Both the position numbers and the translations under genes were made by a program. From positions 922 through 39,416 of the forward strand of contig DBXW01000003.1 in assembly GCA_002309715.1 (NCBI GenBank): a stretch of DNA of 38,495 nt, read 5' to 3'. The notes beneath the pieces were generated by a model. It was given only the letters and a program-made list of their open reading frames with translations, was not told the DNA's origin and made no database searches. The DNA is from Candidatus Avelusimicrobium cornigerorum (GTDB lineage Bacteria > Elusimicrobiota > Elusimicrobia > Elusimicrobiales > Elusimicrobiaceae). This document shows, one piece after another, positions 31,879 through 38,495 of the stretch (its first letter is position 1; every line of letters begins with the position of its first letter).

Positions 31879-32355
31879 ATGTCAGACAGATTCACACCTG
31901 CGGCGCAAATCTTAAAAGACCATAATTATGATAGCGCCAAGTTAATCCCCATCTTGCAAAAAGTGCAAGATGCTTACCACTTCCTGCCGGAAGATGTGAT
32001 GCGTTTTATCGCTAATGAACTCGGCATTTCGCCCGCCAAAGTATTTGGTGTAGCGACGTTTTTTGCCCACTTTGCTATTACGCCTAAAGGCAAACACATT
32101 ATCCGCGTTTGCAACGGTACGGCTTGCCACGTAAAAGGCTCGGCTGCTATTATTGACACCGTTAAAAAGAAACTCAAACTGAAAGACGGGCAGGAAACTA
32201 CGGAAGATTTACTTTTCACATTAGAGTGTGTTTCTTGTTTAGGGGCATGCGGGTTGGCTCCGGTAATGGTGGTAGACGAAGTAGTCCACGGCCAAGTAAC
32301 TCCGGCCAAAGCCGAAGAACTTATTGACGAAGTTATTAAAGCGGAGGCCAAATAA
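31879..32355 (+). CDS. hydC: Bifurcating [FeFe] hydrogenase gamma subunit (NuoE-like)
   Basis: The 158-residue protein has the NuoE/HydC order: an N-terminal helical part, then a thioredoxin-fold [2Fe-2S] domain with CNGTACHVKG (two Cys) and CVSCLGACGLAPVM (two ligand Cys). The length is typical of HydC. It starts the three-gene hydCBA operon and has AGGAG 7 nt before the ATG. The downstream hydB starts 2 nt after the stop. The subunit shuttles electrons in the HydABC complex, which oxidises NADH and reduced ferredoxin together to make H2 (or the reverse). No cell-envelope signal is present, in line with a cytoplasmic complex. Confidence 0.92.
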   Translation: MSDRFTPAAQILKDHNYDSAKLIPILQKVQDAYHFLPEDVMRFIANELGISPAKVFGVATFFAHFAITPKGKHIIRVCNGTACHVKGSAAIIDTVKKKLKLKDGQETTEDLLFTLECVSCLGACGLAPVMVVDEVVHGQVTPAKAEELIDEVIKAEAK

Positions 32356-32357
32356 CT

Positions 32358-34241
32358 ATGGCAACACAAGATATTGAAAAAATCGCAAAAGATTTTAACG
32401 ACGCTTACAAAAATATTAAAAAGCGTATCGTCATTTGCGGCGGTACCGGTTGTATTGCCGGGGGCTCGTTAGATGTTTACAAAGCCTTTCAAACCGAAAT
32501 GGAAAAACGCGGTATCGCGTGCAGCGTGGAAGTTTCCAAAGGATGCCGCGAGAACTATTTAAGTTTAAGCGGTTGCCGCGGTTTCTGCGCGCAAGGGCCG
32601 CTGGTGAGCGTGGGCGACATTTTTTATACCAAAGTAAAAGTAGCCGACGTGGCGGAAATTATTGAAAAAACGTTGCTCAAAGGCGAAGTGATTGACCGCT
32701 TGTTATACCACAACCCGGCCAACGATCAAAAATCCAAAACCGTAGCCGATATTCCGTTTTATGCCAAACAACAGCGTATTTTGCTCGCCGATTGCGGACG
32801 CATCAACCCCGAAGATATCAACGAATATATCGCGCACGGCGGTTATGCACAGGCTAAACGAATTTATTTGGAAATGACGCCGGAACAAGTCTGCAAAGAA
32901 ATGATTAAATCAGGTCTTCGCGGACGTGGCGGCGGCGGTTTCCCCACCGGTAAAAAATGGGAATTTGCCCGCATTGAACCGGAAGGTAAAAAGTACGTCA
33001 TTTGCAATGCCGACGAAGGCGATCCGGGGGCTTTTATGGACCGTTCCGTTATGGAAGGCAACCCCAACGCCGTGTTGGAAGGTATGATGATTGCCGCACG
33101 CGCTATCGGCGCCGACGAAGGTTATATCTACGTTCGTATGGAATATCCGCTGGCTATTAAACGCATCCGCAAAGCCATTGAAGAAGCCGAAGCGCTCGGT
33201 ATTTTGGGCGAAAACATTTTCGGTTCCGGCAAAAACTTCAAAATTAACGTTATGGAAGGCGCCGGCGCGTTCGTATGCGGTGAAGAAACTGCCTTAATCG
33301 CCTCGGTGGAAGGTAAACGCGGTATGCCCAAAGTCAAACCGCCGTTCCCGGCCCACAGCGGCTTGTTCGGAAAACCCACCGTTATTAACAACGTAGAAAC
33401 GTTGGCAACCGTCGCCAAAGTGTTTGAAATGGGCGCTGAAAACTTTGCCAAAATCGGTACGCCCACCAGCCCGGGCACAAAAACCTTTGCCGTCACGGGA
33501 CATATTGCTAACACGGGGCTAGTGGAAGTGCCGATGGGTACAACCTTGCGCCAAGTGATTAACGACGTGGCCGGCGGTACGACCGACAGCGACGGCACCG
33601 TCAACCCCGAGGCTTTCAAAGCCGCACAAATCGGCGGACCTTCGGGTGGGTGCTTAACCAAAGAACATTTTGATGTGCCGCTTGATTTTGACTCGTTAAA
33701 ATCAGCCGGGGCCATGATCGGTTCGGGCGGGCTTGTAGTCATGAATCAAAAAACCTGCATGGTAAATGTGGCGCGCTTCTTCTTGGAATTTACCAAACGC
33801 GAATCGTGCGGTAAGTGTGTTCCCTGCCGCGAAGGTACGGACCAAATGTTATCCTTGCTGACCGATATTTGCGAAGGTCGCGGCACGCTCAAAACCTTGG
33901 AAACTTTGGAAGATTTAGCCAAAGCCGTACAAAAAGCGTCGCTGTGCGCACTAGGCAAAACAGCGCCCAATCCGGTGCTTTCTACCTTGAAATACTTTAG
34001 AGACGAATATCTTGCCCACGTGGTAGAAAAACGCTGCCCGGCCGGCGTATGTAAAGCACTTGCCAGTTATACCATTGACCCGGCCAAATGCAAAGGCTGC
34101 GGGATGTGCAAACGCGCTTGCCCGGTACAGGCCATTTCTGGCAACGTAGGTAAACCGCACGCGATTGATCCTAAAAAATGTATCAAATGCGGTAGTTGCA
34201 AATCTACTTGTAAATTCGGCGCGGTGAAAGTCGGCGCGTAA
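32358..34241 (+). CDS. hydB: Bifurcating [FeFe] hydrogenase beta subunit (NuoF-like)
   Basis: The 627-residue protein has an N-terminal thioredoxin-like [2Fe-2S] domain (C28, C32, C63, C73, C77 in range), a NADH/FMN site with LRGRGGGGFPTGKKW (about 187-201) and NADEGDPGAFMD (218-229), EGAGAFVCGEETAL, and a [4Fe-4S] site SCGKCVPCREGT (C484, C487, C490) with C530. The C-terminus has two ferredoxin [4Fe-4S] clusters (C578, C581, C584, C588 and C608, C611, C614, C618). This long form matches HydB of bifurcating hydrogenases, not ordinary NuoF. It provides the flavin and the NADH contact. The gene follows hydC by 2 nt and precedes hydA by 11 nt. Confidence 0.95.
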   Translation: MATQDIEKIAKDFNDAYKNIKKRIVICGGTGCIAGGSLDVYKAFQTEMEKRGIACSVEVSKGCRENYLSLSGCRGFCAQGPLVSVGDIFYTKVKVADVAEIIEKTLLKGEVIDRLLYHNPANDQKSKTVADIPFYAKQQRILLADCGRINPEDINEYIAHGGYAQAKRIYLEMTPEQVCKEMIKSGLRGRGGGGFPTGKKWEFARIEPEGKKYVICNADEGDPGAFMDRSVMEGNPNAVLEGMMIAARAIGADEGYIYVRMEYPLAIKRIRKAIEEAEALGILGENIFGSGKNFKINVMEGAGAFVCGEETALIASVEGKRGMPKVKPPFPAHSGLFGKPTVINNVETLATVAKVFEMGAENFAKIGTPTSPGTKTFAVTGHIANTGLVEVPMGTTLRQVINDVAGGTTDSDGTVNPEAFKAAQIGGPSGGCLTKEHFDVPLDFDSLKSAGAMIGSGGLVVMNQKTCMVNVARFFLEFTKRESCGKCVPCREGTDQMLSLLTDICEGRGTLKTLETLEDLAKAVQKASLCALGKTAPNPVLSTLKYFRDEYLAHVVEKRCPAGVCKALASYTIDPAKCKGCGMCKRACPVQAISGNVGKPHAIDPKKCIKCGSCKSTCKFGAVKVGA

Positions 34242-34252
34242 GGGATAAAATT

Positions 34253-35992
34253 ATGGAAAACGAAAACTTTGTAACTATTGAAGGTAAAAAAGTAGCCATT
34301 GAAGGCGAGCGGAATTTGTTGGAACTCATCCGCAAAGCCAATTTCAATATCACCACGTTCTGCTATCAACCGGAACTGGAAATTTACGGCGCGTGCCGCT
34401 TGTGCTTGGTAGAAGTAGACGGTATGGGCATTGTAGCGTCTTGCTGTGTGGCTCCGCGTGCGGGGATGAACGTACGCATCAATACCGATGAAGTACGCCG
34501 CTTACGCCGCATTAACTTGGAACTTTTGCTTGCGTCCGGCAATCACAATTGCACGCTCTGCTCTAAATCGGGCCATTGCAAACTCCAAAGTTTAGCACAA
34601 GAAATGGGCATTACGGAAATCCGCTTTAAAGCCAAACAAAAACCGGCCCACCGCGATACCACCTCGGCCGCGCTCGTGCGCGACAACAGCAAATGTATTT
34701 TGTGCGGCAACTGCGTACGCATCTGCAACGAAATACAAGGTATCGGCGCAATTGATTTTGCGTTTCGCGGCTACCGCGCTCAAATTGCGACGGCCTTTAA
34801 TAAAGATATGGGCCAAAGCCACGAGTGTGTTTCCTGCGGTCAATGTGCGCGCGTCTGCCCGACGGGTGCGTTAACGCCGAATAATAGCGAAATTGAAGAA
34901 GTATTTAAAGCCATCAACCATCCCACCAAAAAAGTGGCCGTACACATCGCTCCGGCGGTGCGTGTGGGCCTTGGCGAAATCTTCGGCTTGCCGCAAGGCA
35001 AGAGCATTGACGGTAAAATCGCTGCAGCCTTGCGTATGCTGGGCTTTGATTATGTGTACGATACGGCCTTTGCGGCGGACTTAACTATCGTGGAAGAAGC
35101 CACCGAATTTTTACAGCGTTTTACGCAAGGTAAAAACTTGCCGCAACTGACCAGCTGCTGCCCGGCGTGGGTAAATTACGTGGAAAAATTTACGCCGGAA
35201 TTTATCCCCAATCTCTCTACGGCGCGCTCGCCGATGCAGATGATGGGCCCGGTCATCAAGGCCGACTTTGTGGAAAAAGGCGGCAAACGCGAAGATATAG
35301 TAGTCGTAGCGATTATGCCGTGCTCGGCCAAGAAAGGCGAAGTCAAACGCGAAGAATTTTATGTAGACGGCAACCCGGACACCGACCACGTGGTAACCAC
35401 CGTCGGTTTGGCGCGGATGATTAAAGAGGCGGGCATTGATTTTGCCAATCTCAAAGACGAAGAATTTGACCATCCGTTCGGTACCAAAACCGGCGCGGGT
35501 GTTATCTTCGGGGCGTCGGGTGGTGTGATGGAAGCGGCCTTACGTTTTGCCGTAGCCGAATTAGATCCTAAAGGCGCGGGTAAGTTGGATTTGAGTGCCT
35601 TGCGCGCCAGCAGCACCGTCAAAGAATCCGAACTTACCGTGGCAGGTAAAACCGTGCGCGTAGCGGTAGTGAGCGGACTTAAAAACGCACGCAAATTGTT
35701 AGACGACATTAAAGCCGGAAAAAATAAGTACGACTTTATTGAAGTTATGTCTTGCCAAGGCGGTTGTGTAGCCGGTGCCGGTCAACCCCAATTTGAAGGT
35801 TGGCAAGCCCGCAAAAACCGCTCCAAAGGATTGTATGACGACGACGCAAAGATGGCATATAAGTCTCAAGATAACAAAGATGTTATGGCCTTATATGGCA
35901 CCATCTTTGATAAGATCGGCGGACACAAAGCGCATGAATTACTCCATACGCACTATACCGATCACAAAGACCGCACCGGACAAGATAAATAA
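34253..35992 (+). CDS. hydA: Bifurcating [FeFe] hydrogenase catalytic subunit, group A
   Basis: The 579-residue protein has, in order, an N-terminal [2Fe-2S] domain (C37, C48, C51, C64), a His-Cys3 [4Fe-4S] site (H98, C100 or nearby, C103, C109), two ferredoxin [4Fe-4S] clusters (C148, C151, C154, C158 and C192, C195, C198, C202) and the H-domain. The H-cluster loops are TSCCPAW (C302, C303), MPCSAKK (C357) and EVMSCQGGCVAGAGQP (C501, C505). All ligands and the Met of MPC are kept, so an active hydrogenase is expected. The extra iron-sulfur domains and the operon with hydC and hydB place it in the trimeric bifurcating group. Maturation genes are not in the window. Confidence 0.95.
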   Translation: MENENFVTIEGKKVAIEGERNLLELIRKANFNITTFCYQPELEIYGACRLCLVEVDGMGIVASCCVAPRAGMNVRINTDEVRRLRRINLELLLASGNHNCTLCSKSGHCKLQSLAQEMGITEIRFKAKQKPAHRDTTSAALVRDNSKCILCGNCVRICNEIQGIGAIDFAFRGYRAQIATAFNKDMGQSHECVSCGQCARVCPTGALTPNNSEIEEVFKAINHPTKKVAVHIAPAVRVGLGEIFGLPQGKSIDGKIAAALRMLGFDYVYDTAFAADLTIVEEATEFLQRFTQGKNLPQLTSCCPAWVNYVEKFTPEFIPNLSTARSPMQMMGPVIKADFVEKGGKREDIVVVAIMPCSAKKGEVKREEFYVDGNPDTDHVVTTVGLARMIKEAGIDFANLKDEEFDHPFGTKTGAGVIFGASGGVMEAALRFAVAELDPKGAGKLDLSALRASSTVKESELTVAGKTVRVAVVSGLKNARKLLDDIKAGKNKYDFIEVMSCQGGCVAGAGQPQFEGWQARKNRSKGLYDDDAKMAYKSQDNKDVMALYGTIFDKIGGHKAHELLHTHYTDHKDRTGQDK

Positions 35993-36024
35993 GATTAACG
36001 CCTGGTGTTATCTTCAAACATATC

Positions 36025-36053
36025 AACGGCACAAACATTTTGTTTGTGCCGTT
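36025..36053 (+). terminator. Terminator of the hydCBA operon
   Basis: AACGGCACAAAC and GTTTGTGCCGTT form a perfect 12-bp stem with a 5-nt loop, followed by GTGTTATTT. It lies 33 nt after the hydA stop. Confidence 0.85.
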
Positions 36054-36071
36054 GTGTTATTTACTACCAAT

Positions 36072-36091
36072 CAAAAATTTTTAAATTTTTG
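36072..36091. other. A/T-rich palindrome downstream of the 74-residue ORF
   Basis: CAAAAATTT-TT-AAATTTTTG is a perfect 9-2-9 inverted repeat. It lies 50 nt past the stop of the minus-strand ORF at 36142 and could be a weak terminator for it or a bent DNA site. The interval 36054-36141 holds nothing else recognisable. Confidence 0.35.
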
Positions 36092-36141
36092 CTACAACCC
36101 AATCCGAAAACTTGTCAATCATTAAGAAGATATTTTTAAGG

Positions 36142-36366
36142 CTACACATATTCGTCGGGAAAAGAAATTACGTCTTTTTCCAATTCTTCCAAAGTACTCA
36201 AAAAACTCGTCAACGCATACCTACCTTTTGACGAAAAATATAAATACCCCGGCAACACTTTTTGCAATCTATCCAGTGTTCTTTCCGTAACGGCTAATTG
36301 CTTCCTAATCCGGCTGATAATCAACAGAGACTTTTGTTTACTGGGTTGACGCAATTTTGGAGACAT
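36142..36366 (-). CDS. Small protein of unknown function downstream of twin RNAs
   Basis: The 74-residue predicted protein starts MSPKLRQPSKQKSLLI and appears mostly helical: a basic N-terminus, a coil-forming segment RKQLAVTERTLDRLQKVL, a short aromatic GYLYFSSKGRY, and an acidic C-terminus STLEELEKDVISFPDEYV. I recognise no family. AAGGA lies 8 nt before the ATG, supporting a real gene. The start is only 17 nt beyond the U-tract of the adjacent structured RNA on the same strand, and no separate promoter is evident, so expression may depend on read-through past that terminator. It could be an RNA-regulated gene or a partner of the RNAs. Confidence 0.6.
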   Translation of the reverse strand: MSPKLRQPSKQKSLLIISRIRKQLAVTERTLDRLQKVLPGYLYFSSKGRYALTSFLSTLEELEKDVISFPDEYV

Positions 36367-36382
36367 ACGTTTTCCTTGCCCA

Positions 36383-36550
36383 TAAAAAGGGGCGGACTTC
36401 CACTAAGTGTTCTACCCATCCTAGGGAAGCCGCCCCCTGCGCGCCCGAAGGCGCGCAAGAAAGCAGACTTCTCTATCTCTAGGTAGAACATTGCTTTTTC
36501 AGCAAATGACCGTTCTTCACGGCATAGAAATAGATCTGTCTAAAATTGTT
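36383..36550 (-). ncRNA. Structured RNA, copy 1 (nearest the 74-residue ORF)
   Basis: On the minus strand a transcript of about 168 nt would start near 36550 and end in a U-tract at 36388-36384. In 5'-3' order it has: hairpin GCCGU-GAAGA-ACGGU (36523-36509); hairpin UUGCU-GAAAA-AGCAA (36505-36491); the strand UGUUCUACC (36490-36482); a purine-rich linker; a GC hairpin GCGCGCC-UUCG-GGCGCGC (36456-36439); and a long terminator hairpin (36436-36389) with one conserved bulged U. The terminator loop carries GGUAGAACA (36416-36408), the exact complement of the upstream strand. The loop of the GC hairpin is the very stable C(UUCG)G on this strand. No open reading frame is carried. I do not recognise the family. 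Confidence 0.8.
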
Positions 36551-36556
36551 ACTTTT

Positions 36557-36565
36557 AGTATATCA
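36557..36565 (-). promoter_or_regulatory. Extended -10 promoter of RNA copy 1
   Basis: The minus strand reads TGATATACT (36565-36557), an extended -10, within AAAAATGATATACTAAAAG. The same string precedes copy 2. The -35 region is not conserved between them. Confidence 0.65.
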
Positions 36566-36601
36566 TTTTTTACGGCGTTCATTTTATTTCCCGCCGCCCA
36601 T

Positions 36602-36767
36602 AAAAAAGGGCGGACTTCAATTAGATGCTATCACCATTCTAACTGAAGCCGCCCCCCGCGCGCCCGAAGGCGCGCGGAAAACGCGACTTCCTGTCTCCGG
36701 TGATAGCACCACTTTTTCAGCGGATGGCCGGTCTAACCGGCACGGAAACAGAAAAATCTAAATTTAC
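36602..36767 (-). ncRNA. Structured RNA, copy 2 (promoter-distal pair to copy 1)
   Basis: The same layout lies 217 nt upstream. Hairpin GCCGGU-UAG-ACCGGC (36741-36727), hairpin CCGCU-GAAAA-AGUGG (36723-36709), strand UGCUAUCACC (36708-36699), GC hairpin CCGCGCGCC-UUCG-GGCGCGCGG (36677-36656), and terminator hairpin (36654-36608) followed by UUUUUU. The terminator loop has GGUGAUAGCA (36635-36626), an exact 10-bp complement of the upstream strand, although its sequence differs from copy 1. Pairs that are G-U on the minus strand but A-C on the plus strand (in CCGCU/AGUGG and in the terminator stem) support minus-strand transcription. Overall layout, loops GAAAA and UUCG, and the bulged U are shared with copy 1. 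Confidence 0.8.
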
Positions 36768-36773
36768 TCTTTT

Positions 36774-36782
36774 AGTATATCA
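36774..36782 (-). promoter_or_regulatory. Extended -10 promoter of RNA copy 2
   Basis: TGATATACT at 36782-36774 on the minus strand, in the same context as for copy 1. A weak -35 candidate, TTGTGC, lies 18 nt upstream. It faces away from the lpoB-like gene. Confidence 0.65.
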
Positions 36783-36869
36783 TTTTTCGTTTTCAGGGCA
36801 CAAAACCTTCCGCACCCGTGTTAAATTTTGTAGGATAAAAGTATCTCTAACTTACATAAGGAGAACTGT

Positions 36870-37463
36870 ATGAAGAAAATAATGACTGCTTTATTACTCG
36901 TACCGTTTGTGTTTGCGTGCGGGCCGAAAGTAAAACGGGTAGAAACAAACCTCGTTAAAGACGTTTCCGGCGGTTGGAACGATACCGACGCACAAATGGT
37001 CGCCCAAGAGATGATTACCGATTGCTTACAAGGCGGTTGGTACGATAAATATCTGGCGGGGCATAACGGCAAAGAACCGGTGGTTATCGTCGGAACGGTA
37101 GCAAATGAAACTTCCGAGCACGTCAACACGGGCACGTTTGTAGAAGAAATGCAACGCGCGCTTATTAACTCGGGCAAAGTAGATTTTGTGGCCTCTAAAA
37201 CCGAGCGCGGCGAAGTTCGCACCGAACGATTAGAGCAAGACGAATTTGCTTCCGAAGAAACCCGCAAGGCTTTTGGCAAAGAAATCGGCGCCGATTTTAT
37301 GCTTTCCGGCACACTCAAATCTATCGTTGATAAATCCGGCTCTAAAGCCCTTGTCTATTACCAAACGAATATGAAACTTATTGATGTGGAAACCAATAAA
37401 ATCGTTTGGAACGGACAAAAGAAAATTAAAAAATACGTTACACGCAGTAAAGTTTCTTGGTAG
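36870..37463 (+). CDS. LpoB-like penicillin-binding-protein activator lipoprotein
   Basis: The 197-residue protein has a lipoprotein signal with lipobox VFAC (Cys17), then a globular domain with WNDTDAQMVAQEMITDCL, VVIVGTVANETSEHVNTG, EEMQRALINSGKVDFVASK, and GKEIGADFMLSGTLKSIVD, a pattern I assign to the LpoB family. LpoB crosses the periplasm from the outer membrane and stimulates PBP1B in enterobacteria; distant homologues often lack a shown partner. The long disordered N-terminal linker of E. coli LpoB is missing. AAGGAG lies 6-7 nt before the ATG. The next gene starts 9 nt after the stop, forming an operon with a COG3014-like lipoprotein. Confidence 0.82.
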   Translation: MKKIMTALLLVPFVFACGPKVKRVETNLVKDVSGGWNDTDAQMVAQEMITDCLQGGWYDKYLAGHNGKEPVVIVGTVANETSEHVNTGTFVEEMQRALINSGKVDFVASKTERGEVRTERLEQDEFASEETRKAFGKEIGADFMLSGTLKSIVDKSGSKALVYYQTNMKLIDVETNKIVWNGQKKIKKYVTRSKVSW

Positions 37464-37472
37464 GAGTTTTTG

Positions 37473-38495
37473 ATGAAGGCGCGCGTATACTTGCTGGGGC
37501 TGGTGGTTCTTTGCTCCGCGTGTGCGGCGCCTTCTTTGCGTTATAAAACCGAAGTAAATCGTTTAGTTGCGCAGGGCGATTTCCAAACCGCCGCTGCCAC
37601 CGTGGAAGCCAAACGGTCCAAAATGTACGCCCGCAAAGACAGCGCGTTAGCGTACTTGGACCAGGCAGCCCTTTTGCACGATGCCGCACAAATAGAAAAA
37701 AGTGATGACCTCTTCGCCCGTGCGCAAGACCGTATTGAAGAACTCTATACCCGTAGCGCCACCCGCACCGCAGGACAATTTTTAATTAACGATTTAACTT
37801 TGCCCTATTCCGTTGCCGCTTACGAACGCGCGCTCACTTATTTCTACCGCGCGATGAATTTTTTGGACCGAAATAATTTAGAAGATGCCACCGTGGAAAT
37901 GCGCAGGGCGGTTTCATTTTTAGACAATTTACGCGGCAGTAAGAAAAAAGGATACAACGACGATCCGTTTGTGCAATATTTCGCGAGCCTGATTTTTGAA
38001 TCCGCCGGGCAACTTTCCGACGCGCGCATTTGCCGCACCAATTCTTTAAATGCTTACCAAAAATTAGGCAGCACACTCGGGCTATCCGCCCCGGATTTTT
38101 CCGTTCCGAATAATTACAACCAATACGGTGAGGTTATTCTTTTCCACTACAATGGCCTAATGCCATTAAAGAAAAACACCACCGTTCAATTTGCTTGGGA
38201 CCGGATTTACGGGATTCTCTCCCAGGCTCAAGAAACGCAAAACGGGCTTCCCCCGGAAGTGGGGAATGCGTTAGTCAGCGGTTTTATGGGACACGCGGTA
38301 ACTTTGGCATATCCTACATTGGAATCGCAACATTACGCCATTGTCTCTTCGTTTGCGCAAGTAAACGGGCAGCAGTACCGCTTGCAAAAAATGGCGGATT
38401 TGGAAGCCGCTGCCAAGCAAGATTTAGAAGATCGTTTGCCCGGTATTTGGTTTCGTGCCGCAGCGCGGGCAGTAGCCAAACAAGTAGCGGCTGGG
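37473..38495 (+). CDS. COG3014-like lipoprotein, C-terminus cut by window edge
   Basis: The frame is open from the ATG at 37473 to the window end (341 codons). The start is MKARVYLLGLVVLCSACAAP, a lipoprotein signal with lipobox SAC (Cys17). Tetratricopeptide-like helices follow: VNRLVAQGDFQTAAATVEAK, LAYLDQAALLHDAAQ, and YERALTYFYRAMNFLDRNN with LEDATVEMRRAV. Then comes a globular region with YGEVILFHYNGLMPLKKNT, typical of COG3014. Proteins of this type are commonly next to an LpoB-like gene, as here. TAGGAG lies 6 nt before the ATG. Function is not established; the pairing suggests a shared envelope role. Confidence 0.8.
   Translation, partial: MKARVYLLGLVVLCSACAAPSLRYKTEVNRLVAQGDFQTAAATVEAKRSKMYARKDSALAYLDQAALLHDAAQIEKSDDLFARAQDRIEELYTRSATRTAGQFLINDLTLPYSVAAYERALTYFYRAMNFLDRNNLEDATVEMRRAVSFLDNLRGSKKKGYNDDPFVQYFASLIFESAGQLSDARICRTNSLNAYQKLGSTLGLSAPDFSVPNNYNQYGEVILFHYNGLMPLKKNTTVQFAWDRIYGILSQAQETQNGLPPEVGNALVSGFMGHAVTLAYPTLESQHYAIVSSFAQVNGQQYRLQKMADLEAAAKQDLEDRLPGIWFRAAARAVAKQVAAG

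Noticed and set aside
36298..36761. Short plus-strand reading frames across the RNA units
   Set aside because: They arise from GC-rich stems and lack ribosome sites and conserved protein features; the sequence is better explained by RNA structure on the minus strand.
36383..36790. The two similar units as a CRISPR array, insertion sequence or ordinary terminators
   Set aside because: There are only two copies, each about 200 bp, with promoters, several hairpins and terminators. No spacers, terminal inverted repeats or transposase are present, and the structure exceeds that of a terminator.
36383..36790. Known RNA classes (6S, tmRNA, RNase P, SRP, T-box, HDV-type ribozyme, ToxI antitoxin)
   Set aside because: Size, order of helices and conserved motifs do not fit: no long bulged rod for 6S, no tRNA-like ends, no nested double pseudoknot of HDV, no T-box sequence, and repeats far longer than ToxI. 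Rejected by eye only, so an Rfam search is still decisive.

Overview
The window looks like a chromosomal segment of a fermentative, Gram-negative, probably gut-associated bacterium. My best guess is Elusimicrobiota (Elusimicrobium-like). The grounds are type IV pilin-like genes with a near-invariant N-terminus, a trimeric bifurcating [FeFe] hydrogenase plus a group B-like [FeFe] hydrogenase, outer-membrane machinery (Lol transport, RND efflux, LpoB-like lipoprotein) and moderate GC with A/T-rich intergenic DNA. The assignment rests on recalled family resemblance, not on a database search. No rRNA, CRISPR array, transposase or phage gene was seen.

Layout. 1-5.8 kb (minus): a partial pilin with its own promoter. 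Upstream of it is an operon reading marC, a thioredoxin-CcdA fusion, a GT39-like membrane glycosyltransferase, a GT2 polyprenyl-phosphate glycosyltransferase and a GT9 enzyme, which suggests envelope glycan assembly. 5.9-9.8 kb (plus): a ClC channel, then a LolC/E-like permease, LolD and a Sel1-repeat protein. 9.9-12.85 kb (minus): rsmI, an L-threonylcarbamoyladenylate synthase, an orphan histidine kinase and a second pilin. 12.9-17.8 kb (plus): a YfcC-type carrier, a sodium:solute symporter overlapping thiamine pyrophosphokinase, and an unknown exported protein. 18-23.9 kb (minus): an RND efflux operon with a palindrome inside its promoter.

24-26.3 kb (plus): an unknown exported protein and a group B-like [FeFe] hydrogenase. 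26.3-27.2 kb: a repeat block, tRNA-Asn with its terminator, and a Pro/His-rich lipoprotein (the last two minus). 27.3-30 kb (plus): a KtrB/TrkH potassium transporter and rimO. 30-31.8 kb: a Lys/Ala-rich exported protein (minus) and a DUF1646-like transporter (plus). 31.9-36 kb (plus): hydCBA, the three subunits of an NAD- and ferredoxin-linked hydrogenase. 36.1-36.8 kb (minus): a 74-residue ORF preceded by two tandem structured RNA units. 36.9-38.5 kb (plus): an LpoB-like lipoprotein and a COG3014-like lipoprotein cut by the window edge.

The most striking observation is the pair of minus-strand RNA units at about 36,383-36,790. Each has an extended -10 promoter, four hairpins, a Rho-independent terminator and a 9-10 bp pairing between the terminator loop and an upstream strand. 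The sequence of that pairing differs completely between the copies while complementarity is kept. Three pairs that are G-U on the minus strand are A-C on the plus strand, which identifies the transcribed strand. I do not recognise the family. A second theme is that several genes have a -10 box 6-8 nt before the start codon and no Shine-Dalgarno sequence, which suggests leaderless mRNAs.
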